DNA of 64,000 nt, from the NCBI GenBank assembly GCA_013391385.1, contig JACBFI010000008.1:1-64000 (forward strand), given 5' to 3'. Of this stretch, positions 53,214-62,425 are shown piece by piece. The position numbers were made by a program, and so were the translations under genes. The stretch's first letter is position 1. Each line of letters opens with the position of its first letter. This DNA comes from Sediminibacterium sp. Gen4. GTDB taxonomy: Bacteria; Bacteroidota; Bacteroidia; Chitinophagales; Chitinophagaceae. The notes below the pieces were generated by a model. The model did no database searches. It saw nothing but the letters and a program-made list of their open reading frames with translations, and was not told the DNA's origin.

Positions 53214-53984
53214 ATGAAAACGAAAGCGGAAATTGTGAACAATTGGCTCCCCCGATATACAGGAGAGAAATTAGAGAACTTTGGTAAGTATGTTTTACTG
53301 ACCAATTTCAGCAACTATGTAACCATGTTTGCGAAATGGAATAAAGTAAAAGTGATTGGGGCTGACAGACCCATGCAATGTGCAACCGCCAACGGTATCA
53401 CCATTATTAATTTTGGAATGGGTAGTCCGGGTGCAGCCACTATCATGGATCTTTTAACTGCCATCGCCCCTGAAGCGGTACTATTCTTGGGGAAATGCGG
53501 TGGGTTAAAAAGAAGAAATAAGATTGGAGATCTGATTTTGCCTATTGCCGCTATCAGAGGAGAGGGTACTTCCAATGATTATTTCCCTCCTGAAGTTCCT
53601 GCTATGCCTGCGTTTGCGCTGCAGAAAGCTATTTCAACTACCATCAGAGATTATAAAGTAGATTATTGGACAGGTACTGTTTATACCACCAACAGAAGGG
53701 TTTGGGAACACGATGATGCATTCAAAGCCTATCTTACCAAAGTACGTGCTTATGCGATTGATATGGAAACAGCCACCATTTTTACGGTCGGATTCTTTAA
53801 TAAAATTCCAACAGGTGCATTACTCTTAGTAAGCGATCAACCCATGATACCCGAAGGAGTAAAGACAGAAGCCAGTGATAAAAAAGTAACTGCCGACTAC
53901 GTAGAAAGACACCTCAAGATCGGTATCGACTCCCTCAAACAACTCATCAATAAAGGACAAACAGTGAGACACCTTAGGTTTTGA
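53214..53984 (+). CDS. amn: AMP nucleosidase (short type)
   Basis: A 256-residue nucleoside phosphorylase-fold enzyme that splits AMP to adenine and ribose 5-phosphate. It shows GMGSPGAATIMDLL, FLGKCGGLKRR and AIDMETATIFTVGF, and the substrate-binding region VSDQPMIPEG. It lacks the large N-terminal domain of the E. coli enzyme, as is usual in Bacteroidota. The stop TGA lies at the edge of a class B hairpin. Confidence 0.9.
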   Translation: MKTKAEIVNNWLPRYTGEKLENFGKYVLLTNFSNYVTMFAKWNKVKVIGADRPMQCATANGITIINFGMGSPGAATIMDLLTAIAPEAVLFLGKCGGLKRRNKIGDLILPIAAIRGEGTSNDYFPPEVPAMPAFALQKAISTTIRDYKVDYWTGTVYTTNRRVWEHDDAFKAYLTKVRAYAIDMETATIFTVGFFNKIPTGALLLVSDQPMIPEGVKTEASDKKVTADYVERHLKIGIDSLKQLINKGQTVRHLRF

Positions 53985-54050
53985 TGTATGATGTAAGATG
54001 TCGGATGTCTGATGTCGGATATATTAAATCCGACATCAGACATCCGACAT
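53982..54050. repeat. Word-repeat hairpin element, class B, perfect 23-bp stem
   Basis: Bases 53998-54020 and 54028-54050 are exact complements (GATGTCGG words) around a 7-base loop; ATGTATGATGTAAG leads in from the amn stop. It lies between convergent genes and ends 6 bases before the ccmB stop, so it can end both transcripts. Confidence 0.88.
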
Positions 54051-54055
54051 TTACT

Positions 54056-54715
54056 TTAGTCTTTCCACAAAAAAGGAAACAAAATCACCGCTAGTGCAAC
54101 CACAAGGATATCTAGTCCTACCAGCATGAGTACCATTTGCCACCAGCCGGCTTGAATCACATCAGAAAATCCGGTGCCAGCAATTTTCATGAGTAATAGT
54201 AGTTGTGGGATAATCAACGGGAATCCCATGATGGCCATCAATGCAGCCTGCTGTTGCGCTTTGGCTGCGATAGCGGCTAAGAAAGTGAATACAAGACTCA
54301 GGCTCATACCACCCAGACAAGCAATGGCAGTAAAAGTGATAAAGTTTTCAAGCGGATTGCCTAATAATACAGCAAAGATTCCCAAACTGAGTAAGCTCAT
54401 CAGTACCATGAGCAGCAGATTGAAGATCAGTTTGGAGAGTACAAAGTCAATAGGCCCGGCAATTGAATAGAAGTACAACATGCGGCCCCTGCTTTCTTGT
54501 AAAAAACTTTTGGCGACAGCGTTCACACACACGAATAATTGAATCACCCAGAAAAGTCCATTCCATACGGTATCATCGGGTTGTCCCATAGACAGGTACA
54601 CAACAAAAATGGTAGATGCCACGTACAATAGGATACCATACAATGTGTACTGCTGTCGCATTTCCAGCAACAGGTCTTTTTTAACCAATGATAATATCGT
54701 GTGGCTACTTTTCAT
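54056..54715 (-). CDS. ccmB: Heme exporter subunit CcmB
   Basis: A 219-residue membrane protein with six hydrophobic segments, matching the CcmB permease family. [22 protein letters not shown] and [13 protein letters not shown] fit the family. It should cooperate with CcmA (not in the window) and with CcmC, whose gene is about 3 kb away on the other strand; in many relatives ccmB precedes ccmC. The ATG at 54715 is chosen; one at 54742 would deepen the overlap with tdk. Confidence 0.85.
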   Translation of the reverse strand: MKSSHTILSLVKKDLLLEMRQQYTLYGILLYVASTIFVVYLSMGQPDDTVWNGLFWVIQLFVCVNAVAKSFLQESRGRMLYFYSIAGPIDFVLSKLIFNLLLMVLMSLLSLGIFAVLLGNPLENFITFTAIACLGGMSLSLVFTFLAAIAAKAQQQAALMAIMGFPLIIPQLLLLMKIAGTGFSDVIQAGWWQMVLMLVGLDILVVALAVILFPFLWKD

Positions 54716-55271
54716 GGAAACATTTTCGACAACGAGGTTCATAGGTTTCTTTTTCGCCTAATAATACCTGCCCATCACCCTCTATTTTTCTGTAAGATAC
54801 ATTAGCAATATTGCCACATTTCATGCAGATGGCGTGTAATTTTGTGATATAATCTGCAACTGCCAGCAAATTCGGCATTTGACCAAAGGGGCGTCCTAAA
54901 TAATCCATATCTAACCCTGCTACAATCACCCGGGTACCTCTCAATGCAAGTGTTTCGCATACATGCATGATCTCGGCATCAAAAAATTGAGCTTCATCAA
55001 TGCCTACCACATCCACATCTTGGGCCATCAGTAAGATGGTCTGTGAATTTTCAATAGGCGTACTTTGTATGCTATTGGCATCATGACTCACCACTTGTGT
55101 TTCATCGTAACGAACATCAATAGCGGGTTTGTATATTTCTACTTTCAGGTTGGCAATTTTGGCTCTTTTCAAGCGACGGATCAATTCTTCGGTCTTACCG
55201 CTGAACATGCTTCCGCAGATCACTTCGATCCAACCCCTGCGTTCACCTGTTAAATTTGGTTCAATAAACAT
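54705..55271 (-). CDS. tdk: Thymidine kinase (TK1 type)
   Basis: A 188-residue zinc-containing thymidine kinase for dTMP salvage. The P-loop is [12 protein letters not shown], the catalytic Glu region [10 protein letters not shown], and the zinc is bound by Cys pairs in ICMKCGN and RCRKCF. The lasso loop follows [10 protein letters not shown]. It overlaps ccmB by 11 bases on the same strand. Confidence 0.95.
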   Translation of the reverse strand: MFIEPNLTGERRGWIEVICGSMFSGKTEELIRRLKRAKIANLKVEIYKPAIDVRYDETQVVSHDANSIQSTPIENSQTILLMAQDVDVVGIDEAQFFDAEIMHVCETLALRGTRVIVAGLDMDYLGRPFGQMPNLLAVADYITKLHAICMKCGNIANVSYRKIEGDGQVLLGEKETYEPRCRKCFHEK

Positions 55272-55322
55272 ATAAATAGAGAATCAAGGCGGGCAAATTA
55301 GTCTAAACGAAACTTATTTTCA

Positions 55323-55330
55323 TATTTTTG
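55323..55330 (+). promoter_or_regulatory. Possible -7 box for the efflux region
   Basis: TATTTTTG matches TAnnTTTG, 54 bases before the ATG of the small exported protein. No -33 TTG was seen at the right distance. Confidence 0.35.
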
Positions 55331-55383
55331 TCTTGCATCTTACAAACAAACTAAGTCCGGAAAAAGCAAGTAGGTATTTAAGC

Positions 55384-55794
55384 ATGAAAACTATCTTACA
55401 AAAGTTTTTTGTATTGCTGCTGCTGATCTCCTTCGCCAATATAGTGACTGCGAGACCCGGATGCCATTTGAGAACGGTAGAGACATCTGCCGATGCCGAA
55501 GACCTTAAGTTCAATAAGACTGAATCATTTACACTTATTGAGTTTCTTCTGGAACGGGTACATGGTCTTTCAGATAATATACCCAATAATGAGGAAACCG
55601 GTGTTCATTACAGTGTTTTTAGGACTCACGGTAAAATTACCTCTACTCCACGTATTAAATCTACAGAACAGCTAAAGGATGTCATTTCCTTGGTATCTGT
55701 TCCTACTGTCGATTTGGAGCACCATACGATTCGGTATAGTTCACCTCTTACAGGTATCTTTCATAGCTTTCTTTTTAGGCTAACACCATTTTGA
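55384..55794 (+). CDS. Small exported protein of unknown function
   Basis: A 136-residue product with a signal peptide (KFFVLLLLISFANIVTAR) and a mature part of about 110 residues. It contains Cys in RPGCHLRTVE and the C-terminal RYSSPLTGIFHSFLFRL. No family was recognised. It starts 88 bases before the efflux operon on the same strand and may be co-regulated with it, or even belong to it. The frame extends to a TTG at 55333, but the ATG at 55384 is the better start. Confidence 0.5.
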   Translation: MKTILQKFFVLLLLISFANIVTARPGCHLRTVETSADAEDLKFNKTESFTLIEFLLERVHGLSDNIPNNEETGVHYSVFRTHGKITSTPRIKSTEQLKDVISLVSVPTVDLEHHTIRYSSPLTGIFHSFLFRLTPF

Positions 55795-55882
55795 TCTCTA
55801 CTTGTCTTCGTCTTTTTTCTTTGCTTCCAATTCGGTGAAGCATGCACATGATTCGTACTATTCATCAATTTAAACGAGTGAA

Positions 55883-57001
55883 ATGAGATCAATTTTACCT
55901 GTAATGGGCGTATGCATATTATTATTCTTTTCTTGTACATCTGAAAATAAGGAAGGGCAAAAAGAACAGGAAATGATTTTGCCTGTTCTTGAGATCACAA
56001 AAACCGATACACAACTGCTGGTTGATTATGTATCAGATATTCAAGCCGTAAAAAATGTTGAGATACGTGCACGTGTCAATGGTTTCTTGGAGAAAATTTT
56101 TGTTGATGAAGGACAAAACGTAAAAAAAGGACAACTCCTTTTCCAAATCAATGATTTAGAATACACCACTGATCTGGCAAGAGCAAAAGCCAATGTGTCT
56201 AATGCCCAAGCGGAAGCAAAAGCTGCTGAATTGGAAGTGTCAAGGACAAAGCTCTTGGTGGAAAAGAAAGTGATATCCTCTACAGAATATGAGTTAGCGT
56301 CAGCCAGACTCAGGGCAGCTAATGCAAAAGTAGAAGAGGCATTAGCGTTGCAGGCAAGTGCTCAAAACAAATTATCCTTAACAAGTGTAAAGTCTCCATT
56401 TGATGGCATCATTGATCGTATTCCATTGAAGATTGGAAGTATGATTGATCCGGGGGCTTTATTAACAACCATTTCAGATATTCATGATGTATTTGCTTAC
56501 TTCCATATTTCAGAGAGTGAATACTTGCGGATCAAAAAGGGGATGAGTGATACGCGTCAGAATGTTCCAGTGCAATTGATCTTGGCTGATGGTACAAAAT
56601 ACCTTCAAGAAGGGAGAATTGAAACGGTTGATGGGGAAATCAATGAAAATACCGGCGCCATTGCTTTCAGAGCAAGGTTTCCCAATCCTGATAAATTATT
56701 GCGACATGGCGCTTCTGGGAAAGTGCGATTGATTAGTGAAATAAAAGATGCCATGTTGATACCACAGAAATCAGTATTTGAAATACAGGATAAAAACTAT
56801 GTTTTTGTGGTTGGTTCAGACAATATTGTTAAGATGCGTGGGTTCACTTATAGCAAACGCGTTGCAAATTTTTATATAGCAGAACAAGGGTTGATGGCGG
56901 GCGAGAAAATTGTATATGAAGGTGTACAAAATATTCGCGACGGCATTAAAATCAAACCCAAAATGATCACTGCTGCTAATATGATTGCTTACAAAAAATA
57001 A
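55883..57001 (+). CDS. RND efflux periplasmic adaptor (lipoprotein)
   Basis: A 372-residue membrane-fusion protein, lipid-anchored (lipobox around LLFFSC, Cys 18). Order: a beta-barrel edge, lipoyl half-motif (RARVNGFLEKIFVDEGQNVKKGQLLFQI), coiled coil (ARAKANVSNAQAEAKAAELEV), the second lipoyl half (SPFDGIIDRIPLKIGSMIDPG) and a C-terminal membrane-proximal domain. It links the RND pump to the outer-membrane channel encoded downstream. The pump gene starts 8 bases after its stop. Confidence 0.92.
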   Translation: MRSILPVMGVCILLFFSCTSENKEGQKEQEMILPVLEITKTDTQLLVDYVSDIQAVKNVEIRARVNGFLEKIFVDEGQNVKKGQLLFQINDLEYTTDLARAKANVSNAQAEAKAAELEVSRTKLLVEKKVISSTEYELASARLRAANAKVEEALALQASAQNKLSLTSVKSPFDGIIDRIPLKIGSMIDPGALLTTISDIHDVFAYFHISESEYLRIKKGMSDTRQNVPVQLILADGTKYLQEGRIETVDGEINENTGAIAFRARFPNPDKLLRHGASGKVRLISEIKDAMLIPQKSVFEIQDKNYVFVVGSDNIVKMRGFTYSKRVANFYIAEQGLMAGEKIVYEGVQNIRDGIKIKPKMITAANMIAYKK

Positions 57002-57009
57002 TCCATCCC

Positions 57010-60000
57010 ATGTTTGATATATTCATCAAGCGACCCATCTTGTCGCTTGTTATTTCGTTATTAATTACATTGTTGGGATTACTAGCTTTGTTTACTCTTC
57101 CGGTAACTCAGTTTCCTGATATTGTTCCTCCATCTGTTACAGTAACTGCTAAATATACTGGTGCTAACGCTGAAGTATGTGCAAAGGCAGTAGCTACTCC
57201 ATTGGAAAGAGCCATTAATGGTGTTCCCGGTATGACCTATATGTCGTCTGTGTCTAGTAATAATGGTATTACATTAATTACAGTTTCATTTAAAGTAGGT
57301 ACTGATCCTGATCAAGCAGCAGTGAATGTACAAAACCGTGTTACCACAGTATTGGATGAACTGCCCGAGGAAGTAATCAAAGCGGGTGTTACTACTGAGA
57401 AGGAAGTGAATAGTATGTTGTTGTACCTGAATATCATGAGTGATGATAGTACGGCAGATGAAAAATTCATTTACAATTTCGCAGATATCAATATCCTGCA
57501 AGAGCTCAAGAGAATTGATGGCGTTGGTTTTGCTGAGATCATGGGTTCGAAAGAGTACGCAATGCGTGTTTGGCTGAAACCGGATAAAATGCTTACCTAT
57601 AATATCTCAGCCAATGAAGTGGTTGATATTCTTCGTAATCAAAATGTGGAAGCCGCACCAGGAAAAACCGGAGAAAGTTCTGGGATGGATGCAGGCTCAT
57701 TGCAATATGTACTTCGTTATACCGGTAAAAAAGCCAGTGCTCCTGAGTATGAAAATATTGTCATCAGATCTGAACAGAATGGTTCTGTTCTTCGACTAAA
57801 AGATATTGCCGATGTTGAATTTGGGTCGATGACTTATAGTATGGTGTCTGAAACCGATGGCAAGCCATCTGCTTCTATCATGCTAAAGCAAAGACCGGGA
57901 TCGAATGCTAGAGATGTGATCAAGAATGTAAAGCAACGAATGGCTGAACTCCAGGAAAGTTCTTTTCCTCCGGGTATGAAATACAATTTTGCCTATGACG
58001 TCTCCCGCTTTTTGGATGCATCTATTAAAGAAGTACTTAAAACATTAGTGGAAGCCTTCATCCTAGTGTTCATTGTAGTATTCATTTTTCTGCAGGATTT
58101 TCGCTCTACTTTGATTCCTGCATTAGCAGTACCTGTAGCGCTGATTGGTACGCTGGCCTTTATGCAGATGTTAGGATTCTCGATTAACCTTCTCACATTA
58201 TTTGCCTTGGTACTCGCTATTGGTATTGTGGTTGATAATGCCATTGTTGTAGTTGAAGCCGTACATGTAAAAATGACCGAGCATCATATGACACCTATGA
58301 ATGCTACAATTGCAGCCATGAAAGAAATCAGCGGCGCATTGATTGCAATTACACTGGTAATGTCTGCGGTGTTTGTTCCGGTAGCGTTTCTTTCGGGTCC
58401 CGTAGGTGTATTTTATCGTCAGTTTTCTTTAACACTGGCTATCTCTATCGTGATATCAGGTATCAATGCTGTTACGCTTACACCTGCCTTATGTGCTTTG
58501 ATGTTAAAGCATGAACCAACTCGAGTAAAAAAGAATCTGTTAGCTAAATTCTTTGATGGGTTCAATAAAAGATATGATCAGACATCTTCAAAATATCAAA
58601 GACTGATAGGGGCCATCGTTACAAAGCGAATGGTTACAATGGCGCTTCTAGTTACTTTTTTTGTAGCAACATGGGGAGTATCAACGATTCTGCCAAGTGG
58701 CTTTATACCAACAGAAGATCAGGGAATGGTATATGTGAATGTAACAACACCCCCGGGGTCTACTGTTGAAAGAACCGAAACAGTAATGCAACAAATGCAG
58801 GAAGCCATTAAAGATATTGAAGCGATTGAGAATATTTCAACATTGGCCGGATATAGTTTAGTGACAGAAGTTGCGGGTGCATCATATGGAATGGCAATGA
58901 TCAATCTGAAGCCATGGAAGGAGAGGTTTGTATCCGTTAATCAACTGATAGAAGAACTCAGGGAAAAAACTGCTTTTATCAAAGATGCAGATATTGAATT
59001 TTTTCCACCACCTACAGTGCCTGGTTTTGGTAATGCAAGCGGATTTGAAATGCGGATATTAGATAAAACAGGAACCGGTAATCTTCAACAGACAGCTGCG
59101 GTTGCTAATGATCTGATTGATTCATTAAAGAAAACAAAAGAGATCGGATCAGCTTTTACCAGTTTTGATCCCGACTTCCCGCAATACCTGATACATGTGG
59201 ATCAGGACATGGCAGCAAAAAAAGGAGTTACTGTTGAGAATGCAATGAGTACACTACAAACCTTAATCGGAAGTTATTATGCTACCAACTTTATTCGATT
59301 TGGACAGATGTATAAAGTAATGGTACAAGCATATCCGGAATATCGAAATAAACCGGAAGACCTGCTAAATCTGTATGTGAAGAATGATAAGGGTAATATG
59401 ATTCCTTATTCTACTTTCATCAGATTGGAAAGAGTATTTGGTCCTGAACAACTCACCCGTTATAACATGTATACCTCTGCATTGATTACAGGAGATGCAG
59501 CTGCCGGTTACAGTAGTGGGGAAGCTATTGAAACATTAAAAGCAAAAGCTGGTGAATTATTACCCAAAGGATTTAGTTATGAATGGTCTGGCATGACAAG
59601 AGAACAGATTCTTTCAGGTAATCAGGCTGTTTTCATCTTTGGTATCTGTTTATTATTCGTATACCTGTTACTAGCGGCGCAATATGAAAGTTTCTTACTG
59701 CCATTATCTGTGATCTTATCATTACCTGCAGGTATTTTCGGTGCTTTCTTGAGTTTGAAATTATTTGGATTAGAAAACAATATCTATGCTCAAGTAGCTT
59801 TGGTGATGTTAATTGGTCTATTAGGAAAAAATGCCATCTTGATTGTAGAGTTTGCGATTCTCAGACGCAAACAGGGGCATCGTATTGCAGATGCCGCCAT
59901 CGAAGGAGCGGTATCCAGATTGCGTCCGATTCTAATGACTTCTTTTGCCTTTATTGCCGGATTGATACCATTGTGTATTGCTTCCGGCGCAGGAGCAATG

Positions 60001-60183
60001 GGAAACAGATCTATTGGTACAGCCGCCGCCGGAGGTATGTTGATAGGAACCATTTTCGGGGTACTCGTGATTCCAGGTTTATACTACTTATTCGCAGTTT
60101 TATCTGAACGTACCAAACCAAAGTCAGTAACGGAATCAGTCGCAATAGCAGATGAGAATACAGAACAATTCAGTGATCAATAA
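57010..60183 (+). CDS. RND multidrug efflux pump (HAE1 family)
   Basis: A 1057-residue inner-membrane proton antiporter with 12 membrane segments and two large periplasmic loops. It is of the AcrB/HAE1 type: it starts FIKRPILSLVISLLITLLG, and proton-relay residues can be placed by alignment to AcrB. Lys940 (LLGKNAIL) is present and Asp409 (VVDNAIVVVEA) matches AcrB Asp407. The neighbour that is Asp408 in AcrB reads Asn410 here. Substrates are unknown. Confidence 0.92.
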   Translation: MFDIFIKRPILSLVISLLITLLGLLALFTLPVTQFPDIVPPSVTVTAKYTGANAEVCAKAVATPLERAINGVPGMTYMSSVSSNNGITLITVSFKVGTDPDQAAVNVQNRVTTVLDELPEEVIKAGVTTEKEVNSMLLYLNIMSDDSTADEKFIYNFADINILQELKRIDGVGFAEIMGSKEYAMRVWLKPDKMLTYNISANEVVDILRNQNVEAAPGKTGESSGMDAGSLQYVLRYTGKKASAPEYENIVIRSEQNGSVLRLKDIADVEFGSMTYSMVSETDGKPSASIMLKQRPGSNARDVIKNVKQRMAELQESSFPPGMKYNFAYDVSRFLDASIKEVLKTLVEAFILVFIVVFIFLQDFRSTLIPALAVPVALIGTLAFMQMLGFSINLLTLFALVLAIGIVVDNAIVVVEAVHVKMTEHHMTPMNATIAAMKEISGALIAITLVMSAVFVPVAFLSGPVGVFYRQFSLTLAISIVISGINAVTLTPALCALMLKHEPTRVKKNLLAKFFDGFNKRYDQTSSKYQRLIGAIVTKRMVTMALLVTFFVATWGVSTILPSGFIPTEDQGMVYVNVTTPPGSTVERTETVMQQMQEAIKDIEAIENISTLAGYSLVTEVAGASYGMAMINLKPWKERFVSVNQLIEELREKTAFIKDADIEFFPPPTVPGFGNASGFEMRILDKTGTGNLQQTAAVANDLIDSLKKTKEIGSAFTSFDPDFPQYLIHVDQDMAAKKGVTVENAMSTLQTLIGSYYATNFIRFGQMYKVMVQAYPEYRNKPEDLLNLYVKNDKGNMIPYSTFIRLERVFGPEQLTRYNMYTSALITGDAAAGYSSGEAIETLKAKAGELLPKGFSYEWSGMTREQILSGNQAVFIFGICLLFVYLLLAAQYESFLLPLSVILSLPAGIFGAFLSLKLFGLENNIYAQVALVMLIGLLGKNAILIVEFAILRRKQGHRIADAAIEGAVSRLRPILMTSFAFIAGLIPLCIASGAGAMGNRSIGTAAAGGMLIGTIFGVLVIPGLYYLFAVLSERTKPKSVTESVAIADENTEQFSDQ

Positions 60184-60196
60184 ATGTTTGTCAACT

Positions 60197-61642
60197 ATGA
60201 ATCTACATACTTTGAATAATAAGGTCATCATAATGATGATGGGAATCATTTTACTGGGAAGTTGTGCGGTACCTAAAGATGCCAATCAGTTTAAAGAAAT
60301 GGAACTGCCTGGTTCATTCACAGATAAAAAAGATACAGTAAGTCTTGCGCAATTAGATCTAAAAACATTTTTCAGCGATACTACTTTGTATGGATTGATT
60401 GAAATAGCCATTGAAAACAATCCCGACATACAAAAAGCTTTAAGAAGAATTATGATGGCTCAAGCTCAATTGCAAATGGCACATAATGCAAGACTTCCTG
60501 TATTAGATGCCGTTGCATCCGCAGGCTTCAATAAGTTTGGAAAATATACCATTGATGGTGTGGGTAATTTTGATACCAATCTATCACCCAATATTAATAA
60601 GGATCAGCGTATACCTGTATTGACACCTGATCTATTTCTTGGCTTTAGAAGCAACTGGGAAGTGGATATATGGGGCAAATTGAATGATAAAAAGAAAGCG
60701 GCTTTATCAAGGTCATATGCTTCAGAAAAAGAACGTCAATGGCTTACTACTCAATTAGCAGCCCAAGTGGCATCTATGTATTATGAGTTGTTGGCATTAG
60801 ACAGTGAGCTGGATATTTTGTATAAGAATTTACGTCTGCAAGAAGATGCATTGGAAGTAGTTAAAATTCAAAAGAGCGGTGGAAGGGCAACGGAACTTGC
60901 AGTACAACAATTTGAATCACAATTATATACTACCCGAAGTTATATAGTGAGTTTGAAGCAGGGTGTTATTAAAACTGAAAATGAACTGAATCTTTTATTA
61001 GGTAGGTTGCCACAGCCGATTAAAAGATCTAAAAATATTTTTTCCGAATCGGTACTGCCGGAGATTCGCACAGGAATACCTTCACATTTGCTGGTAAGAA
61101 GACCAGATATCCAAGCTTCACAGATGAAGCTGATGGCCGCAGGGTTTGATGTGCGTGCTGCAAGAAAATCTTTTCTGCCTTCATTGAATATTACACCTTA
61201 CACCGCATTCAATTCTTTCAATCCATCTATGATGTTAACACCTGCATCTATTGCTTATGGGTTGATAGGGGGTATCAGTGGCCCGGTTTGGAATCGGGGC
61301 AGACTAAAAGGAATGTTAAAAGAAGCGGTGGCTTCAGAGGGAGAAGCCTGGTATGATTACCAACAATCTGTATTCAGGGCATACCAAGAAGTCGTAACCT
61401 GCATGAATGCCATCACTAATAATACCGATTTATTTGATCTGAAAAAGAAACAGGTGTCTGTATTGGAATCAGCTGTAAAAACGGCGCGGGAGCTGTATGT
61501 TACGGGATATGCTTCTTATTTAGAAGTGATTACTGCCCAAAAAGGAGCACTGGAAACCCAACTGGAATCAGTAGCCACTTACAAGAATGTATTATTGTCG
61601 CAGGTAGATCTTTACAGGGCATTAGGCGGCGGCTGGCAATAA
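60197..61642 (+). CDS. Outer membrane efflux lipoprotein (NodT/TolC type)
   Basis: A 481-residue outer-membrane channel, lipid-anchored (lipobox LLGSC). Two OEP repeats form the alpha-barrel: IALENNPDIQKALRRIMMAQAQLQMA-like start (EIAIENNPDIQKALRRIM) and the second half SGPVWNRGRLKGMLKEA and YASYLEVITAQKG. It completes a three-gene adaptor-pump-channel operon. An in-frame ATG at 60152 lies inside the pump gene; the ATG at 60197 is chosen because it gives the lipoprotein signal. Confidence 0.9.
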   Translation: MNLHTLNNKVIIMMMGIILLGSCAVPKDANQFKEMELPGSFTDKKDTVSLAQLDLKTFFSDTTLYGLIEIAIENNPDIQKALRRIMMAQAQLQMAHNARLPVLDAVASAGFNKFGKYTIDGVGNFDTNLSPNINKDQRIPVLTPDLFLGFRSNWEVDIWGKLNDKKKAALSRSYASEKERQWLTTQLAAQVASMYYELLALDSELDILYKNLRLQEDALEVVKIQKSGGRATELAVQQFESQLYTTRSYIVSLKQGVIKTENELNLLLGRLPQPIKRSKNIFSESVLPEIRTGIPSHLLVRRPDIQASQMKLMAAGFDVRAARKSFLPSLNITPYTAFNSFNPSMMLTPASIAYGLIGGISGPVWNRGRLKGMLKEAVASEGEAWYDYQQSVFRAYQEVVTCMNAITNNTDLFDLKKKQVSVLESAVKTARELYVTGYASYLEVITAQKGALETQLESVATYKNVLLSQVDLYRALGGGWQ

Positions 61643-61717
61643 AATGGTTGCTGACATAATAATGGCGTTTGGAATACGTTTTGTAACTTGAGCAGGCCTT
61701 AATGCCATCAAACCCCC

Positions 61718-62425
61718 ATGTCTGTTATGGAAAGAGTAGGCACATTAATCAATAAGCTCAAAGAGCAATTGGAGCAGGGAGCGGATGCTGCTTCTTTATT
61801 AATGAATACACGCTTATTACTGGCTGAGTTACAAACCCAGTTGCAGCAGAATCCTGTGCCATTAAAGGGTAAAGTATCTGTAGTCATGCCTGGATCTTTT
61901 GAAACAAAGCCATGTGCGGAGGAGTCAGAAAAGGTGATTGCAACTGAAGTACCATCGCCAGTCCAAGAAAAAGTAATTACAGAACATCAGGAACCCTCAG
62001 TTGCGGATACCAATTGGGCTATGAATATACCTGTTGAAATCCCCACTTTAGTTCATCAGGCTTCCATAAATGGAACTAAGGAAGTATATGAATTGAATCA
62101 AATGCTGGTTGCAAAATTTGAACAACCTGAGATCAATGAAAGATTAAGAGAAGACAAAACAGAAGTAGCTACCGTATTACAAGCAGCACCGGTTCGGGAT
62201 CTGAAAAAAGCAGTAGGTATTAATGACCGCTATTTATTCGTAAACGAACTTTTCCGCGGTGATGAAAGCATGTATGAGCGAAGCATGAAAACCATCAACG
62301 GGTTTTCAATTTATCCCGAAGCGCAATATTGGATCGAACGCGAATTAAAAGTAAAAATGGGCTGGGATGAAGGATGTGAAACGGTTAAACTATTTGATCA
62401 ATTGGTAAGAAGACGATTCGCTTGA
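61718..62425 (+). CDS. Conserved protein of unknown function
   Basis: A 235-residue soluble protein. The N-terminal ~45 residues are helical (LINKLKEQLEQGADAASLL), a Pro/Val/Glu-rich middle is likely disordered, and a conserved C-terminal block (about 170-225, GINDRYLFVNELFRGDESMY, then YPEAQYWIERELKVKMGW) looks like a Bacteroidota-wide domain. I know of similar proteins only as hypotheticals. Its last 28 bases overlap the convergent Kdo transferase gene. Confidence 0.65.
   Translation: MSVMERVGTLINKLKEQLEQGADAASLLMNTRLLLAELQTQLQQNPVPLKGKVSVVMPGSFETKPCAEESEKVIATEVPSPVQEKVITEHQEPSVADTNWAMNIPVEIPTLVHQASINGTKEVYELNQMLVAKFEQPEINERLREDKTEVATVLQAAPVRDLKKAVGINDRYLFVNELFRGDESMYERSMKTINGFSIYPEAQYWIERELKVKMGWDEGCETVKLFDQLVRRRFA

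Noticed and set aside
103-54050. CRISPR array interpretation of the repeated spacer words
   Set aside because: There is no regular repeat-spacer periodicity and the units are inverted rather than direct.
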